Positions 52,645-62,078 of a stretch of DNA of 64,000 nucleotides are shown here, piece by piece; the stretch's first letter is position 1, and each line of letters opens with the position of its first letter. Under the pieces are notes generated by a model that saw only the letters and a list, made by a program, of their open reading frames with translations, was not told where the DNA came from and did not search any database. The stretch is taken from NCBI RefSeq assembly GCF_020616555.1, contig NZ_CP085173.1, positions 4,103,501 through 4,167,500 of the forward strand. Reading direction: 5' to 3'. The DNA comes from Streptomyces longhuiensis. Lineage in GTDB: Bacteria > Actinomycetota > Actinomycetes > Streptomycetales > Streptomycetaceae. The position numbers were made by a program, and so were the translations under genes.

Positions 52645-54380
52645 AGGGCGGCTCCCCGCCCCGGGGTGAGAGTGGCGCCGCAGCTGCCCGTGTGGTCCTG
52701 CTCCGCGATCAGGCGGTCGAGGCGCGGCGCGGCCCAGGCGCGTACGGCGGCGATGCGGGCCGGGTCGTGGACGGCGTCGGCCCGGACGAAGTCACCGCCG
52801 TTCTGCTGCCGGTACAGCGGAACGTAACCGGCGTCCGCCAGGCGGGAGACGGTCAGGCCCGGCTTGTCCACCCAGGCCGCGTGGACGTGCAGGAGTTCGG
52901 GGCGCTCGGCGCGCAGGACGTGGTCGCGCAGGGCGCGCATGTCGCCGGAGGCGTACGCGTCCGCGATGCGGCGGTCGGTCAGGCCCGCCAGGTCCAGCAC
53001 CCGCAGCCGCGTGGTGAGCAGCGTGCCGCCGAGGTCGGGCAGGGCGATGGTGGCGTGCCGCAGGCCGAGGCGCTCGGCGTACGCGTTGAACACCTGGCCG
53101 TAGCGTTCGGCGACAAAGCACATGGAGAGCGTCGGGTGGGCTTCGAACGAGGCCTCGCGTTCGGCCTGTCCGGTGTGCGCGAGGACGAGTGCGCCGGTCA
53201 GCGCCGCGACGAGGACGGCCCGGCCGCGGGCTCCTTCCGCCTCCCACAGCACCACGGCCGACAGCGCGGCGACAGCCGCCGCGAGGACCCACACCGGGGT
53301 CGCGAACCGGTACAGGGCCATCCAGTCCCGGCCGAGCACCCCGTACGCGAGCAGCACCAGGAGCAGCGGCACGAGCAGCGCCACCAGGGCCCGGCGCGCC
53401 GTGCCGGGCCGGGCGAGCACGGCACCGGCGCACAGCGCGCCGATCAGCGCGAAGGCCCAGCCCGCGTACGTCAACAGATCGCCGCTCTGGGCGAGTTGGG
53501 CCAGTTCGGGGGTCTGCTGCGCCTTGGCGACCGCGGTGTTCGGCACCCACAGCCCGAAGACGGCGTGCCGCCACAGCAGGAACGCGCCGTAGGGCACGGC
53601 GACGACACCGGCGTGCAGGGCCAGCGCGCGGACCGACCGGGCCAGGTCGCGGCGGCGCAGGAAGAGGGCGAGGACGAGGGGGTAGGCGGCGACGAGTACG
53701 GCGCCGTCGGGCCGGGTCAGGGCGGCGAGCAGGGCGATCGCGGCGGCGGCCACGGCGGTGCGCGGCGCCGTGAGGCCGCCCCGGACGGCCGCCCGCACCA
53801 GCACCGCCCCCGTGCCCGCCGCCGCCAGCCCGTACAGCGGGTTCTCCAGGCCGGAGAAGGACCAGGCCACGTAGGAGAGGTTGGCGGCGAGGGCGGCTCC
53901 CGCGAGGAGCGTCACCGCCCACGCGCGGCCGGAGGTCACGGCGCGGGCCGCCCACGCGACGCATGCGAGCGTGCCGGCCGTGCACAGCAGGGCGAGTGCC
54001 TTCGGGTAGAGCACGAGGTCGCTGACGCCCAGGAACGCGCCGTGGTCGAAGAGGCCGAGCCTGCGCCCGAGGACCATCAGGACGAGCCAGGACGGGTTGG
54101 AGTAGCCCTCCACCGGTGGCGCGCCGGGCAGTTGGACCGGGCCGAGGCCCTCGTCGATGCTGCGCGCGTACGCGAAGGTGACGGCGGCGTCGTCGACGAT
54201 CCAGCGCCCGAGCCCGGCGGCCCTGACCACGATCAACGCGGTGGCGGCGAAGACGGCGGCGGGGTCGGCCCACCGGCGCAGACGCGACGAGGGGCCGGCG
54301 GGCGAGGCGCGGGCGGCGGACACGGGACGCGCCCGGTCGGGGCGGCGGTGGTCGAGGAGGGCGAGGAGCGTGGCGTTCAT
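52641..54380 (-). CDS. Polytopic membrane protein, probable GT-C glycosyltransferase
   Basis: The 579-residue product has about 10-12 hydrophobic segments. An acidic outer loop after the first helix (RWIVDDAAVTFAYARSIDEG) contains DD, as in GT-C mannosyl/arabinosyltransferases that use polyprenyl-phosphate sugars. It has a soluble C-terminal domain of about 150 residues with DLAGLTDRRIADAY. The exact family is unsure; some relatives are annotated only as membrane proteins. It is linked by ATGA overlaps to both neighbours. Confidence 0.78.
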   Translation of the reverse strand: MNATLLALLDHRRPDRARPVSAARASPAGPSSRLRRWADPAAVFAATALIVVRAAGLGRWIVDDAAVTFAYARSIDEGLGPVQLPGAPPVEGYSNPSWLVLMVLGRRLGLFDHGAFLGVSDLVLYPKALALLCTAGTLACVAWAARAVTSGRAWAVTLLAGAALAANLSYVAWSFSGLENPLYGLAAAGTGAVLVRAAVRGGLTAPRTAVAAAAIALLAALTRPDGAVLVAAYPLVLALFLRRRDLARSVRALALHAGVVAVPYGAFLLWRHAVFGLWVPNTAVAKAQQTPELAQLAQSGDLLTYAGWAFALIGALCAGAVLARPGTARRALVALLVPLLLVLLAYGVLGRDWMALYRFATPVWVLAAAVAALSAVVLWEAEGARGRAVLVAALTGALVLAHTGQAEREASFEAHPTLSMCFVAERYGQVFNAYAERLGLRHATIALPDLGGTLLTTRLRVLDLAGLTDRRIADAYASGDMRALRDHVLRAERPELLHVHAAWVDKPGLTVSRLADAGYVPLYRQQNGGDFVRADAVHDPARIAAVRAWAAPRLDRLIAEQDHTGSCGATLTPGRGAAL

Positions 54381-55978
54381 CGAAACTCCGGCGTCGGCTC
54401 GGTGGGGGTGACGGTCGCCGCGGCAGGCCCCGCGCCGGCCGCGCACGTGGGCGCGGGGCCGCCCACACGCTCGTACAGGCGCAGCAGCCCGCTGCGGCGT
54501 CTCGATTCGGCGAGGGGCGTGAAGTCCCGTTCCAGGAGCGCGAGTTTGGTGAGCTCGACGGGATTGCGGGTGCGCCAGCCGGGGCGGCCCGCCTCCGCGT
54601 CGAAGAGGACCCAGACGCGGCTCAGGCACGCCATCCGGGCGCGGAGTTCGGCGGGGCTCGCGTCCACGCCGTACAGGGTTCCGGAGCGGGCGCCCGTCGA
54701 CTTCAGCGCCACGTCGCGCACGCCCGCCACCGCGCGCGGATACGTCTCCGTGAGGCGTCGGCCGGTCTTCGGCAGGTAGAGCAGCGCGTCGCCGGGCCGC
54801 AGATCCCGCTCCGCCATCCGCGCGACCGCCCCAAAGTCGTCCCTGCGGCTCTCGGGCGACCGCTCGCGCAGCTGCGCCGGGAACTGCGCCCAGAACGCCA
54901 GCGCGACCAGGGCGGCCCCGGCGGTCACCTGGACGTACGCGGGGGGCCGCACCCGTTCCGGCAGGCGCCGCAGGACCGTGTCCACGCCGCCCGCCGCCAG
55001 CAGGGTCAGCCCGGCGAACGCGAAGAACGTGTAGCGCGGCGCGTACAGCGGCTGCCACTGCGACACGGTGAGCAGCAGCGCGGGCGGCACCACGGCCAGC
55101 GGCAGCGCGACCGCGGCGAGCCCGCACGTCCCGCGGCGGACCGAGGGGGCGAACACGGCGGCAGCGGCGAGCAGGAGCGTGGTGTTGAAGACGGCGTCGG
55201 GGTGCCCGGCGGCGAGCCGCAGCAGCGCCTCGGCGTCCGCCCAGCCCGGCCTGCGGATCCACGCCACCTGGAAGCTCTGCTCCCGCGCCTCGCCGGCGAG
55301 CGGCAGCACCAGCAGGACGGCGGCAACGGCGGCGGCCGCCCAGCCCCGCCACAGCACGGGGGCCGCGCGCGAGACGAGGAGGGTGACGGCGTGCGCGGCG
55401 AGGACGAGGACCGCGAACTCGTGGAGCCACGCGGTCACCGTCACGAGCGCGGCGTACCCGGCCCACGCGGGCCACGACGGATGCCGTACGCAGTGGACGA
55501 ACATGAGCGTCGCCGCGGCCGCGCCCGCCGCGACGATCGCGTACGAGCGGCCCTCCTGCGCGTAGTAGCCGGTGAACGGCGAGGCGGCGTACAGGAGTCC
55601 GGCCCACAGGCCGACGCGGGGCCGGGCGAGCCGGATGCCGAGCGCGGCGACGAGGCAGGCCGCCGCGGTCGCGCCGAGCACGGACGGCAGCCGCATCAGG
55701 TAGGCGTCCGTCTGCCCGCCGAGCACGAAGTGGATCAGCACGTAGTAGAGGCCGTGCACCACGTCGATGTTGCCGAGGAGATGGTGGATCTGGGACAGGG
55801 AGCGGGTGGCGACGAGTATCGTCGCGGCCTCGTCGCGCCAGATCGTGCCGCGGTCGAGCCCCCAGAGTCCGAGGCACAGCATCACCACGCCCGGCAGCAG
55901 GACCGCGGTCACGGTGGGTGCGGCTGCGGGAAGGGCCCTGGGGGTGCGGCCGCGCGGACCGTCCGAAGAGATGCGCAC
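54377..55978 (-). CDS. GT39-like polytopic membrane glycosyltransferase
   Basis: This 533-residue membrane protein has the GT-C outline: first helix, then WGLDRGTIWRDEAATILVATRSL with the acidic DE pair typical of PMT/GT39 enzymes, about ten helices, and a soluble tail (KTGRRLTETYPRAVAGVRD). It would transfer sugar from a polyprenyl-phosphate donor outside the membrane. The start is uncertain: GTG at 55978 has AGGA about 8 nt upstream; ATG at 56029 or 56134 would add 17-52 residues. It is the first gene of the coupled three-gene set. Confidence 0.8.
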   Translation of the reverse strand: MRISSDGPRGRTPRALPAAAPTVTAVLLPGVVMLCLGLWGLDRGTIWRDEAATILVATRSLSQIHHLLGNIDVVHGLYYVLIHFVLGGQTDAYLMRLPSVLGATAAACLVAALGIRLARPRVGLWAGLLYAASPFTGYYAQEGRSYAIVAAGAAAATLMFVHCVRHPSWPAWAGYAALVTVTAWLHEFAVLVLAAHAVTLLVSRAAPVLWRGWAAAAVAAVLLVLPLAGEAREQSFQVAWIRRPGWADAEALLRLAAGHPDAVFNTTLLLAAAAVFAPSVRRGTCGLAAVALPLAVVPPALLLTVSQWQPLYAPRYTFFAFAGLTLLAAGGVDTVLRRLPERVRPPAYVQVTAGAALVALAFWAQFPAQLRERSPESRRDDFGAVARMAERDLRPGDALLYLPKTGRRLTETYPRAVAGVRDVALKSTGARSGTLYGVDASPAELRARMACLSRVWVLFDAEAGRPGWRTRNPVELTKLALLERDFTPLAESRRRSGLLRLYERVGGPAPTCAAGAGPAAATVTPTEPTPEFR

Positions 55979-56170
55979 GCGCCGATCCTGTCCCAATTGA
56001 TCGGATTTGTGACGCAGCCTTGCCGTCATGGGCGCACGGAGCGCACGGCGGCAACCAGCGATCACGGGCGCTTCGTGCGCACGGGCGAGGTGCTCGCGCG
56101 GGTCAACGGGGGTTCCCCTGGGGAGCGTTGACACCCCGGGATCAGAACGAGCACCCCACGGGCGGGGCGA

Positions 56171-56584
<414 letters not shown>

Positions 56585-56668
56585 GGAAAACATCCTCCTG
56601 CGATGAGGTCCGCGGTGACGTCCGCGGTGGAGTACGTGCTGCGCTGACGGACACAAGTAGAGCACGCA

Positions 56669-56690
56669 ATTCAATTGTGCACAACTGAAT
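56669..56690. promoter_or_regulatory. Probable OhrR operator
   Basis: This is a 22-bp inverted repeat centred on tgtgcaca, with 10 of 11 pairs matching, in the 138-bp gap between ohr and ohrR. Its AT-rich CAATTG/CAACTG arms resemble known OhrR sites. It lies about 85 bp before ohr and 33 bp before ohrR, suiting control of both. Confidence 0.7.
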
Positions 56691-56722
56691 GACACGCCAG
56701 AGGTCCCGGTTACCCTGAACGC

Positions 56723-57205
56723 ATGACCACCGAGACGACCGAGACGCCCGAGACGCCCGGCGACGAGGAATTCCTGCGGCTCGACCGGCAGATCTGCTTC
56801 TCCCTGAACGCCGCGTCGCGCGCGTTCGGCGGCGTCTACCGCACGCTCCTCAAGGACCTGGGCCTGACCTACCCCCAGTACCTGGTCATGCTGGTGCTCT
56901 GGGAGGACGGCGAGCTGCCCGTGAAGCGACTCGGGGAGCGGCTGCGGCTCGACTCGGGCACGCTGTCCCCGCTGCTCAAGCGGCTGGAGGCGGCCGGCCT
57001 CGTCCAGCGGGAGCGCAGCGCGCGCGACGAGCGCTCGGTGAACGTCCGGCCGACCGGCGCGGGAACCGCGCTGCGGGAGCGCGCGGCGCTGGTGCCGCGC
57101 CGGATCGCGGCGGCCACCGGGTTCGACCTGGCGGAGATCGAGGACATGCGCGCCCGCCTCGACCGCCTGACGACGGCACTGGACGGGGCGGCGCTCGACG
57201 CGTGA
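56723..57205 (+). CDS. ohrR: MarR-family organic peroxide sensor OhrR
   Basis: This is a 160-residue MarR repressor. The reactive Cys of OhrR proteins is present in RLDRQICFSLNAASRA (about residue 25), followed by LTYPQYLVMLVLWEDGE, a winged helix-turn-helix (VKRLGERLRLDSGTLSPLLKRLEAAGLV) and the wing RDERSVNVRPTGAG. Oxidation of the Cys by organic peroxide releases DNA and derepresses ohr, which lies divergently next door. The N-terminal Thr/Glu/Pro tail is short and variable. Confidence 0.94.
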   Translation: MTTETTETPETPGDEEFLRLDRQICFSLNAASRAFGGVYRTLLKDLGLTYPQYLVMLVLWEDGELPVKRLGERLRLDSGTLSPLLKRLEAAGLVQRERSARDERSVNVRPTGAGTALRERAALVPRRIAAATGFDLAEIEDMRARLDRLTTALDGAALDA

Positions 57206-57330
57206 CCGGCGGCCACCCGCGCCGGACGCGTGACGCCCTCGCCCGGCAGAACCATCCCCCGTCCGACACGAAAGCCGCATTTGGCTGATTATCACTGCAT
57301 ACGTGGTCATTCGCTCGTACGCTCGCACAG

Positions 57331-58569
57331 GTGACGCTCGACACTCAGCCACCCACCGCCGCAGCGCCCGTCCACGCGACCTGGGTCCGCCCCGGCCCCC
57401 TCACGCGGAGGGCGCTTCCCCTCACCTGGCTGGCCACCCGCGCCGGGATGCTCGCCCTGCTCGTCATGGACGGGCGCGCCCCGCTCGGCGTCGGAGGCGT
57501 CGCGCACGAGGTGCACACGCTGTACGCCCACTGGTACGCCGTCCTCGCCGGCGGCGCCTTCCCCGCCGGCGACCCGCTGTGGCAGTACCCGCCGGGCGCG
57601 GGCCCCGTCCTCCTGGCGCCCGGCCTGACCCCCGGCCTCACCTACTTCCAGGCCTTCGTCGCGCTCACCCTCGCCACGGACGCCCTGGTCACGCTCGCCC
57701 TCGCCCGGACCGGCGCGCGGCCGCGGCGCAGCACGGGAGGCGCCTGGCTGTGGGTGGCCGGGCTGCCGCTCCTGCTCCACATCCCGCTGGCCCGCTACGA
57801 CGTCGAGGTCACCGCGCTCGCCGTGTTCGCGCTGCTGCTCATGGGGCGGTTCCCGCGCACGGGCGGCGTCCTCGCGACGTGCGGCGCGCTGGTGAAGGTG
57901 TGGCCCGCGCTCGCCCTGCTCGGCACACCCCGGGGACGTACGAGCCGGGAGGCGTGGACGGCGGCGCTCACCTCCGGCGCCGCGATCCTGCTGGTCCTCG
58001 CGGTCGCGTTCCGCTCGCCGTTCTCGTTCCTGCGCCAGCAGGGCGAGCGGGGCGTGCAGATCGAATCGCTCGGCGGCACGGTGCTGTCCTTCGCGCGCCG
58101 GGCGGGCTGGTCGGGGCACATCCGCTACCGGTTCGGGGCGATGGAGTACGTCGGCCCGCACGTCGGCGTGGTGGCCGCGGCCTCCCTGGTGCTCACCGCC
58201 CTCGCGGCGGTGCTGCTGCTGTCCTGGCGGCTGCGGGCGGTGAACTGGAGCCCCGCGACGCCGTTCGACGCCGCGCTCTGCGCCGTCCTGCTCTTCACCG
58301 TCACCAGCCGCGTGCTCAGCCCGCAGTACCTGATCTGGCTGCTCGGGCTCGCCGCGGTCTGCCTCACCTCGCGCCACACCACCCAGCGCCCCGTCGCCCT
58401 GCTCATCGTGGCGGCGGCCGGCCTGAGCGCGCTCGCCTACCCGGTCCTGTACCGCGACGTCGAGGCGGCCACATGGACGGGCTCGCTGCTGATGCTGGCG
58501 CGCAACGGCCTGCTCCTCACAGGAGCCGTCCTCTCGTTCCGCTCCCTCTGGAGGGGAACCAAGGCGTAG
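57331..58569 (+). CDS. GT87-like polytopic membrane glycosyltransferase
   Basis: This 412-residue membrane protein has about ten helices and outer-loop features of DUF2029/GT87 polyprenol-phosphate-mannose-dependent transferases (YAHWYAVLAGGAFPAGDPLWQYPPGAGPV, then RYDVEVTALAVFALLL and SRVLSPQYLIWLLGL). It would add sugar to a lipid-linked or surface glycan. The start is a GTG at 57331 without a strong ribosome site; a GTG at 57303 is possible. The next gene is a GT2, 48 bp downstream. Confidence 0.82.
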   Translation: MTLDTQPPTAAAPVHATWVRPGPLTRRALPLTWLATRAGMLALLVMDGRAPLGVGGVAHEVHTLYAHWYAVLAGGAFPAGDPLWQYPPGAGPVLLAPGLTPGLTYFQAFVALTLATDALVTLALARTGARPRRSTGGAWLWVAGLPLLLHIPLARYDVEVTALAVFALLLMGRFPRTGGVLATCGALVKVWPALALLGTPRGRTSREAWTAALTSGAAILLVLAVAFRSPFSFLRQQGERGVQIESLGGTVLSFARRAGWSGHIRYRFGAMEYVGPHVGVVAAASLVLTALAAVLLLSWRLRAVNWSPATPFDAALCAVLLFTVTSRVLSPQYLIWLLGLAAVCLTSRHTTQRPVALLIVAAAGLSALAYPVLYRDVEAATWTGSLLMLARNGLLLTGAVLSFRSLWRGTKA

Positions 58570-58617
58570 GAATTTTACTTACCGGACAATTACCGCAAAG
58601 GCCTAGGATTCCCTTCT

Positions 58618-60240
58618 GTGGAAGCCATGCAGTCCCAGCCCCAGCAGCCCTCGCAACAGCGCTCACAGGTCTCGGTCGTCCTCATCGGCTACAACGACGC
58701 CGCACGGGTCACCGACGCCGTACGCTCCGCCCTCTCCCAGGGCCCCGCCGTCCGCGAGGTGATCGCCGTCGACGACTGTTCGACGGACGGCAGCGGCGAA
58801 CTCCTCCGGCACCTGGCGGACGACGAACCACGCCTGAAGGTGCTGCGCCGCGCCACGAACAGCGGCGGCTGCGGCACCCCGCGCAACGACGGCATCGACA
58901 ACGCCTCGGCCCCGTACGTCATGTTCCTGGACAGCGACGACGTGCTGCCGCCCGGCGCCGTCGACGCCCTGCTCGGCGCGGCCCTCACCCACGGCACCGA
59001 GGTCGCCGCCGGTCTGTGCGTGCGCCGCGAGCTCCCCTCGGGCCGCGACATCCCGTGGCAGCCCGAGCTGTACGCCGAGGCCACCGTGATCCCCCACCCG
59101 GAGCGCCGCCCCCGCCTCGTCCACGACACGCTCTGCGTCAACAAGCTCTACCGCACGGACTTCCTGCGCGAGCGCGGGATCCGCTTCCCCGACGGCCACT
59201 TCGTCTACGAGGACTTCGTCTTCACCGCGCGCGTGCTCGCCGCCGGACCGCGCATCGCGCTCGTCCCCGACACGGTCTACGTCTGGAACGTGCGCCGCGA
59301 CGCCGACCGCCTGTCGCTCTCCCTCGACCGGGCCGGACTCGACAACTGGACCGCCCGCATCGAGGCGCACCGCCAGTCCGTCGACATCCTCCTGACCGCC
59401 TCGCACAAGCGCCTCGCCCGCGCGGCCCGCACCCGGTTCCTCGACCACAGCCTGCGCATGTACGCCCGCGAGCTCGACCTGCGCAGCCCCGAGTACCGCG
59501 CCGAGTGGTGGGACCGCACCCGCGCCTACCTCGCCACGTTCGACACGGCCGACATCGACGCGGCGCCCGCCCCCGGCCGCGTCATCGCGCGCGTGATCCT
59601 CGCTTCCGACCACCCGCGCGACCTGTCCCGCCTCAAGGAGTTCGCGGCCCGCCCCGCCCGCCTGCGCCCGCCCTACGCACGCGCCTCCGACGGCACGCCC
59701 ATCTGGTCCGACGACCTCCCCCAGGTCACCCTTGAACATCTCCTCGAACGCCCCATGGGCCTGCTCCCCATCGCCATAGAGGCGGAACTGCGGCCACGCG
59801 CGCGTGGCTCACGGCTGCGGCTGCGCCTGCACGAGTTGTACGGGCGCGTCGCCGAGGCGGGCCCCGCCACCGTCGACATCGAGGTCATCGACCGCCTGCG
59901 CCGCCGCCCCGCCCGACGCCGCACGGTGACCTTCGTGCCCGGGCCCGACGCCGGGACCTGGGAGGCCGAGGCGTCCCTCGACCTGTCGGCGCTCGCCACC
60001 GGCACCTGGGACCTGCGCCTCCATGTGAACTTCGCCGACGGCACCAGCCGCGACGCCGGCGCCCACGCCGCCACCGGCCCCGGCCTCCTGCGCCGCACCG
60101 CCCTGCCGAGCCTGCGCCACGGCATGCTGCTCGCCCATCCGTACGCGACCCACTCCGGCGCCCTCGCCGTACGCCTCGCGCCCGGCGTACGCGGAGCCCT
60201 GGCGGTGGCACGCGGCCGCCTCAACCGCCTGGTTCACTAG
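58618..60240 (+). CDS. GT2 family glycosyltransferase
   Basis: This is a 540-residue protein with an intact GT2 domain (about 18-240: VSVVLIGYNDAARV, VDDCSTDGSGE, MFLDSDDVLPPG) and a C-terminal part of about 200 residues rich in beta strand without a clear domain. Unlike its neighbours it lacks the glycerophosphotransferase half. An AT-rich patch (58568-58600, aattttacttaccggac) lies upstream and may be the promoter. It precedes galE by 58 bp on the same strand, suggesting use of a UDP-galactose-type donor, though this is inference. Confidence 0.88.
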   Translation: MEAMQSQPQQPSQQRSQVSVVLIGYNDAARVTDAVRSALSQGPAVREVIAVDDCSTDGSGELLRHLADDEPRLKVLRRATNSGGCGTPRNDGIDNASAPYVMFLDSDDVLPPGAVDALLGAALTHGTEVAAGLCVRRELPSGRDIPWQPELYAEATVIPHPERRPRLVHDTLCVNKLYRTDFLRERGIRFPDGHFVYEDFVFTARVLAAGPRIALVPDTVYVWNVRRDADRLSLSLDRAGLDNWTARIEAHRQSVDILLTASHKRLARAARTRFLDHSLRMYARELDLRSPEYRAEWWDRTRAYLATFDTADIDAAPAPGRVIARVILASDHPRDLSRLKEFAARPARLRPPYARASDGTPIWSDDLPQVTLEHLLERPMGLLPIAIEAELRPRARGSRLRLRLHELYGRVAEAGPATVDIEVIDRLRRRPARRRTVTFVPGPDAGTWEAEASLDLSALATGTWDLRLHVNFADGTSRDAGAHAATGPGLLRRTALPSLRHGMLLAHPYATHSGALAVRLAPGVRGALAVARGRLNRLVH

Positions 60241-60298
60241 AACGCCGACCGCACGCGCACGACGCGACACGACACGACCGAGGGGACCCCGAACCGAC

Positions 60299-61279
60299 AT
60301 GACCTGGCTGATCACCGGCGGTGCCGGATACATCGGGGCGCACGTCGTCCGCGCCATGCACGAGGCGGGCGAGCGGACCGTGGTCTTCGACGACCTGTCC
60401 ACCGGCAACGCCGCGCGCGTCCCGGACGGCGTACCCCTGGTCGTCGCCTCGACCCTGGACGCCGACGCCGTGGCGCGCGCCATCGCCGAACACGGCATCA
60501 CCGGCGTCGTCCACCTCGCCGCGAAGAAGCAGGTCGCCGAGTCGGTGGAGCTGCCGCTGCACTACTACCGCGAGAACGTCGAGGGTCTGCGCGTCCTCCT
60601 GGAGGCGGTCACCGCGAGCGGCGTCCCGTCGTTCGTCTTCTCCTCGTCCGCCGCCGTGTACGGCATGCCCGACGTCGACCTGGTCACCGAGGACACCCCG
60701 TGCCTGCCGATGAGCCCGTACGGCGAGACGAAACTCGCCGGCGAGTGGCTGGTCCGCGCGACGGGCCGGGCCCACCGCCTGGCCACGGCCTCCCTGCGCT
60801 ACTTCAACGTGGCGGGCGCGGCCACCCCCGAACTGGCCGACACCGGCGTCTTCAACCTCGTACCGATGGTCTTCGAGAAGCTCACCGACGGCGAGGCCCC
60901 GCGGATCTTCGGCGCGGACTACCCGACGCCGGACGGGACCTGCGTTCGCGACTACATCCACGTCGTCGACCTCGCCGAGGCCCATGTCGCCGCCGCCCGC
61001 CGCCTCTCCACCGCCGCCCCCGGCACCGACCTCACCCTCAACATCGGCCGCGGCGAAGGCGTCTCGGTCCTGGAGATGGTCGAGCTGATCAACGCGACGA
61101 CCGGCCACGGCGCCGACCCCGTCGTCACCCCGCGCCGCCCCGGCGACCCGGCTCGCGTCGTCGCTTCCGCGGACCGCGTCGCGACGGAGCTCGGCTGGAC
61201 GGCGAAGCGCGACGTGCGCGACATGGTCGAGTCGGCGTGGCAGGGCTGGGTCCGGGTCCACGGGACCGCCGTGAGGTGA
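60299..61279 (+). CDS. galE: UDP-glucose 4-epimerase
   Basis: GalE interconverts UDP-glucose and UDP-galactose with tightly bound NAD. The 326-residue product has the Rossmann motif TGGAGYIGAHVV, the catalytic Ser and Tyr-Lys in SSSAAVYG and SPYGETK (Y-x3-K), and the substrate region RYFNVAGA. Length is typical. Set within a glycosyltransferase region, it probably supplies UDP-galactose for wall glycans rather than for galactose breakdown; no galK or galT is nearby. Confidence 0.94.
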   Translation: MTWLITGGAGYIGAHVVRAMHEAGERTVVFDDLSTGNAARVPDGVPLVVASTLDADAVARAIAEHGITGVVHLAAKKQVAESVELPLHYYRENVEGLRVLLEAVTASGVPSFVFSSSAAVYGMPDVDLVTEDTPCLPMSPYGETKLAGEWLVRATGRAHRLATASLRYFNVAGAATPELADTGVFNLVPMVFEKLTDGEAPRIFGADYPTPDGTCVRDYIHVVDLAEAHVAAARRLSTAAPGTDLTLNIGRGEGVSVLEMVELINATTGHGADPVVTPRRPGDPARVVASADRVATELGWTAKRDVRDMVESAWQGWVRVHGTAVR

Positions 61280-61334
61280 GTCCCCCCACCACCTGGGCCA
61301 CCTTCATCACCTTCGCCTCCGGAAGCGGACGGAG

Positions 61335-61955
61335 TCACAACGCCTTCAACCCCGCCGCCGTAGCCGAAGCCAGTTTCCCCAGGTACCCCTTGGGCAACGG
61401 CGTCCGCACCACCACGGCGCGCCAGTACAACGGGCCCGAGATCAGGTCGAGGGCGAGGTCCTCGTCGAGGTCGGGCCTGACCTCCCCGCGTGCGGCGGCG
61501 CTGCGCACGATGCCGTTCGCCACTCCGTGCTGGCCTTCGCGCAGCGCCTTCTGCATGGCCTCCGCGATGTCCGGGTTGCGGGCCGCCTCGGCCTGGAGGT
61601 CGGGGATGATCTGGCCCGCGACCGGGTGCTTCAGGGCGCGTGATGTGACCTCGTAGAGGAGGCGCAGGTCGCCCTCCAGGGAACCCGTGTCCGGGGCCGG
61701 CAGGCCTTGGACCGCTATGGCGGAGACCAGGTCCAGGACCAGGTGCAGTTTGGAGCGCCAGCGGCGGTAGACGGCGGTTTTGCCGACGCCCGCGCGGCGC
61801 GCGATCCCCTCGATGGACATACGGGCGTAGCCCACGGCGGCGAGCTCTTCGAAGACGGCCGCCCTGATGGCGTCGGTCACATCCTCACGGAGCACGGCTG
61901 CCCCTGCGGGGGCCCGGCGACGCGCTGGCTTGGCGGAGTCGGCGTTGGTCGTCAT
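61335..61955 (-). CDS. TetR family transcriptional regulator
   Basis: This is a 206-residue repressor-type protein with an N-terminal helix-turn-helix (about 25-72: AAVFEELAAVGYARMSIEGIARRAGVGKTAVYRRWRSKLHL) and an all-helical ligand-binding domain. It is divergent from the TagGH-type exporter. Two near-identical 26-bp inverted repeats lie between the two genes and are the likely binding sites, so it probably controls both itself and the exporter. Confidence 0.92.
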   Translation of the reverse strand: MTTNADSAKPARRRAPAGAAVLREDVTDAIRAAVFEELAAVGYARMSIEGIARRAGVGKTAVYRRWRSKLHLVLDLVSAIAVQGLPAPDTGSLEGDLRLLYEVTSRALKHPVAGQIIPDLQAEAARNPDIAEAMQKALREGQHGVANGIVRSAAARGEVRPDLDEDLALDLISGPLYWRAVVVRTPLPKGYLGKLASATAAGLKAL

Positions 61956-61975
61956 GGTGAACAGCTTACGGCGTT

Positions 61976-62001
61976 ACGACGAAACGGTTGCGTTCCGACG
62001 T
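61976..62001. promoter_or_regulatory. Candidate TetR operator 1
   Basis: This is an inverted repeat of two 11-nt arms (acgacgaaacg and cgttccgacgt, 9 of 11 pairs) with a 4-nt spacer, 20 bp before the TetR gene start. It matches operator 2 in 22 of 26 bases. Confidence 0.7.
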
Positions 62002-62023
62002 AGCGACGCCCTACGCTCACGTC

Positions 62024-62049
62024 ACGACGATACGGACCCGTTCCGACGT
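62024..62049. promoter_or_regulatory. Candidate TetR operator 2
   Basis: The second copy (acgacgatacg, gacc, cgttccgacgt) lies 48 bp from operator 1 and 29 bp before the exporter permease start. Its right arm is identical to that of operator 1. Confidence 0.7.
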
Positions 62050-62078
62050 GTCCGACCCCTTGAGCGAAAGCAGCGGAT

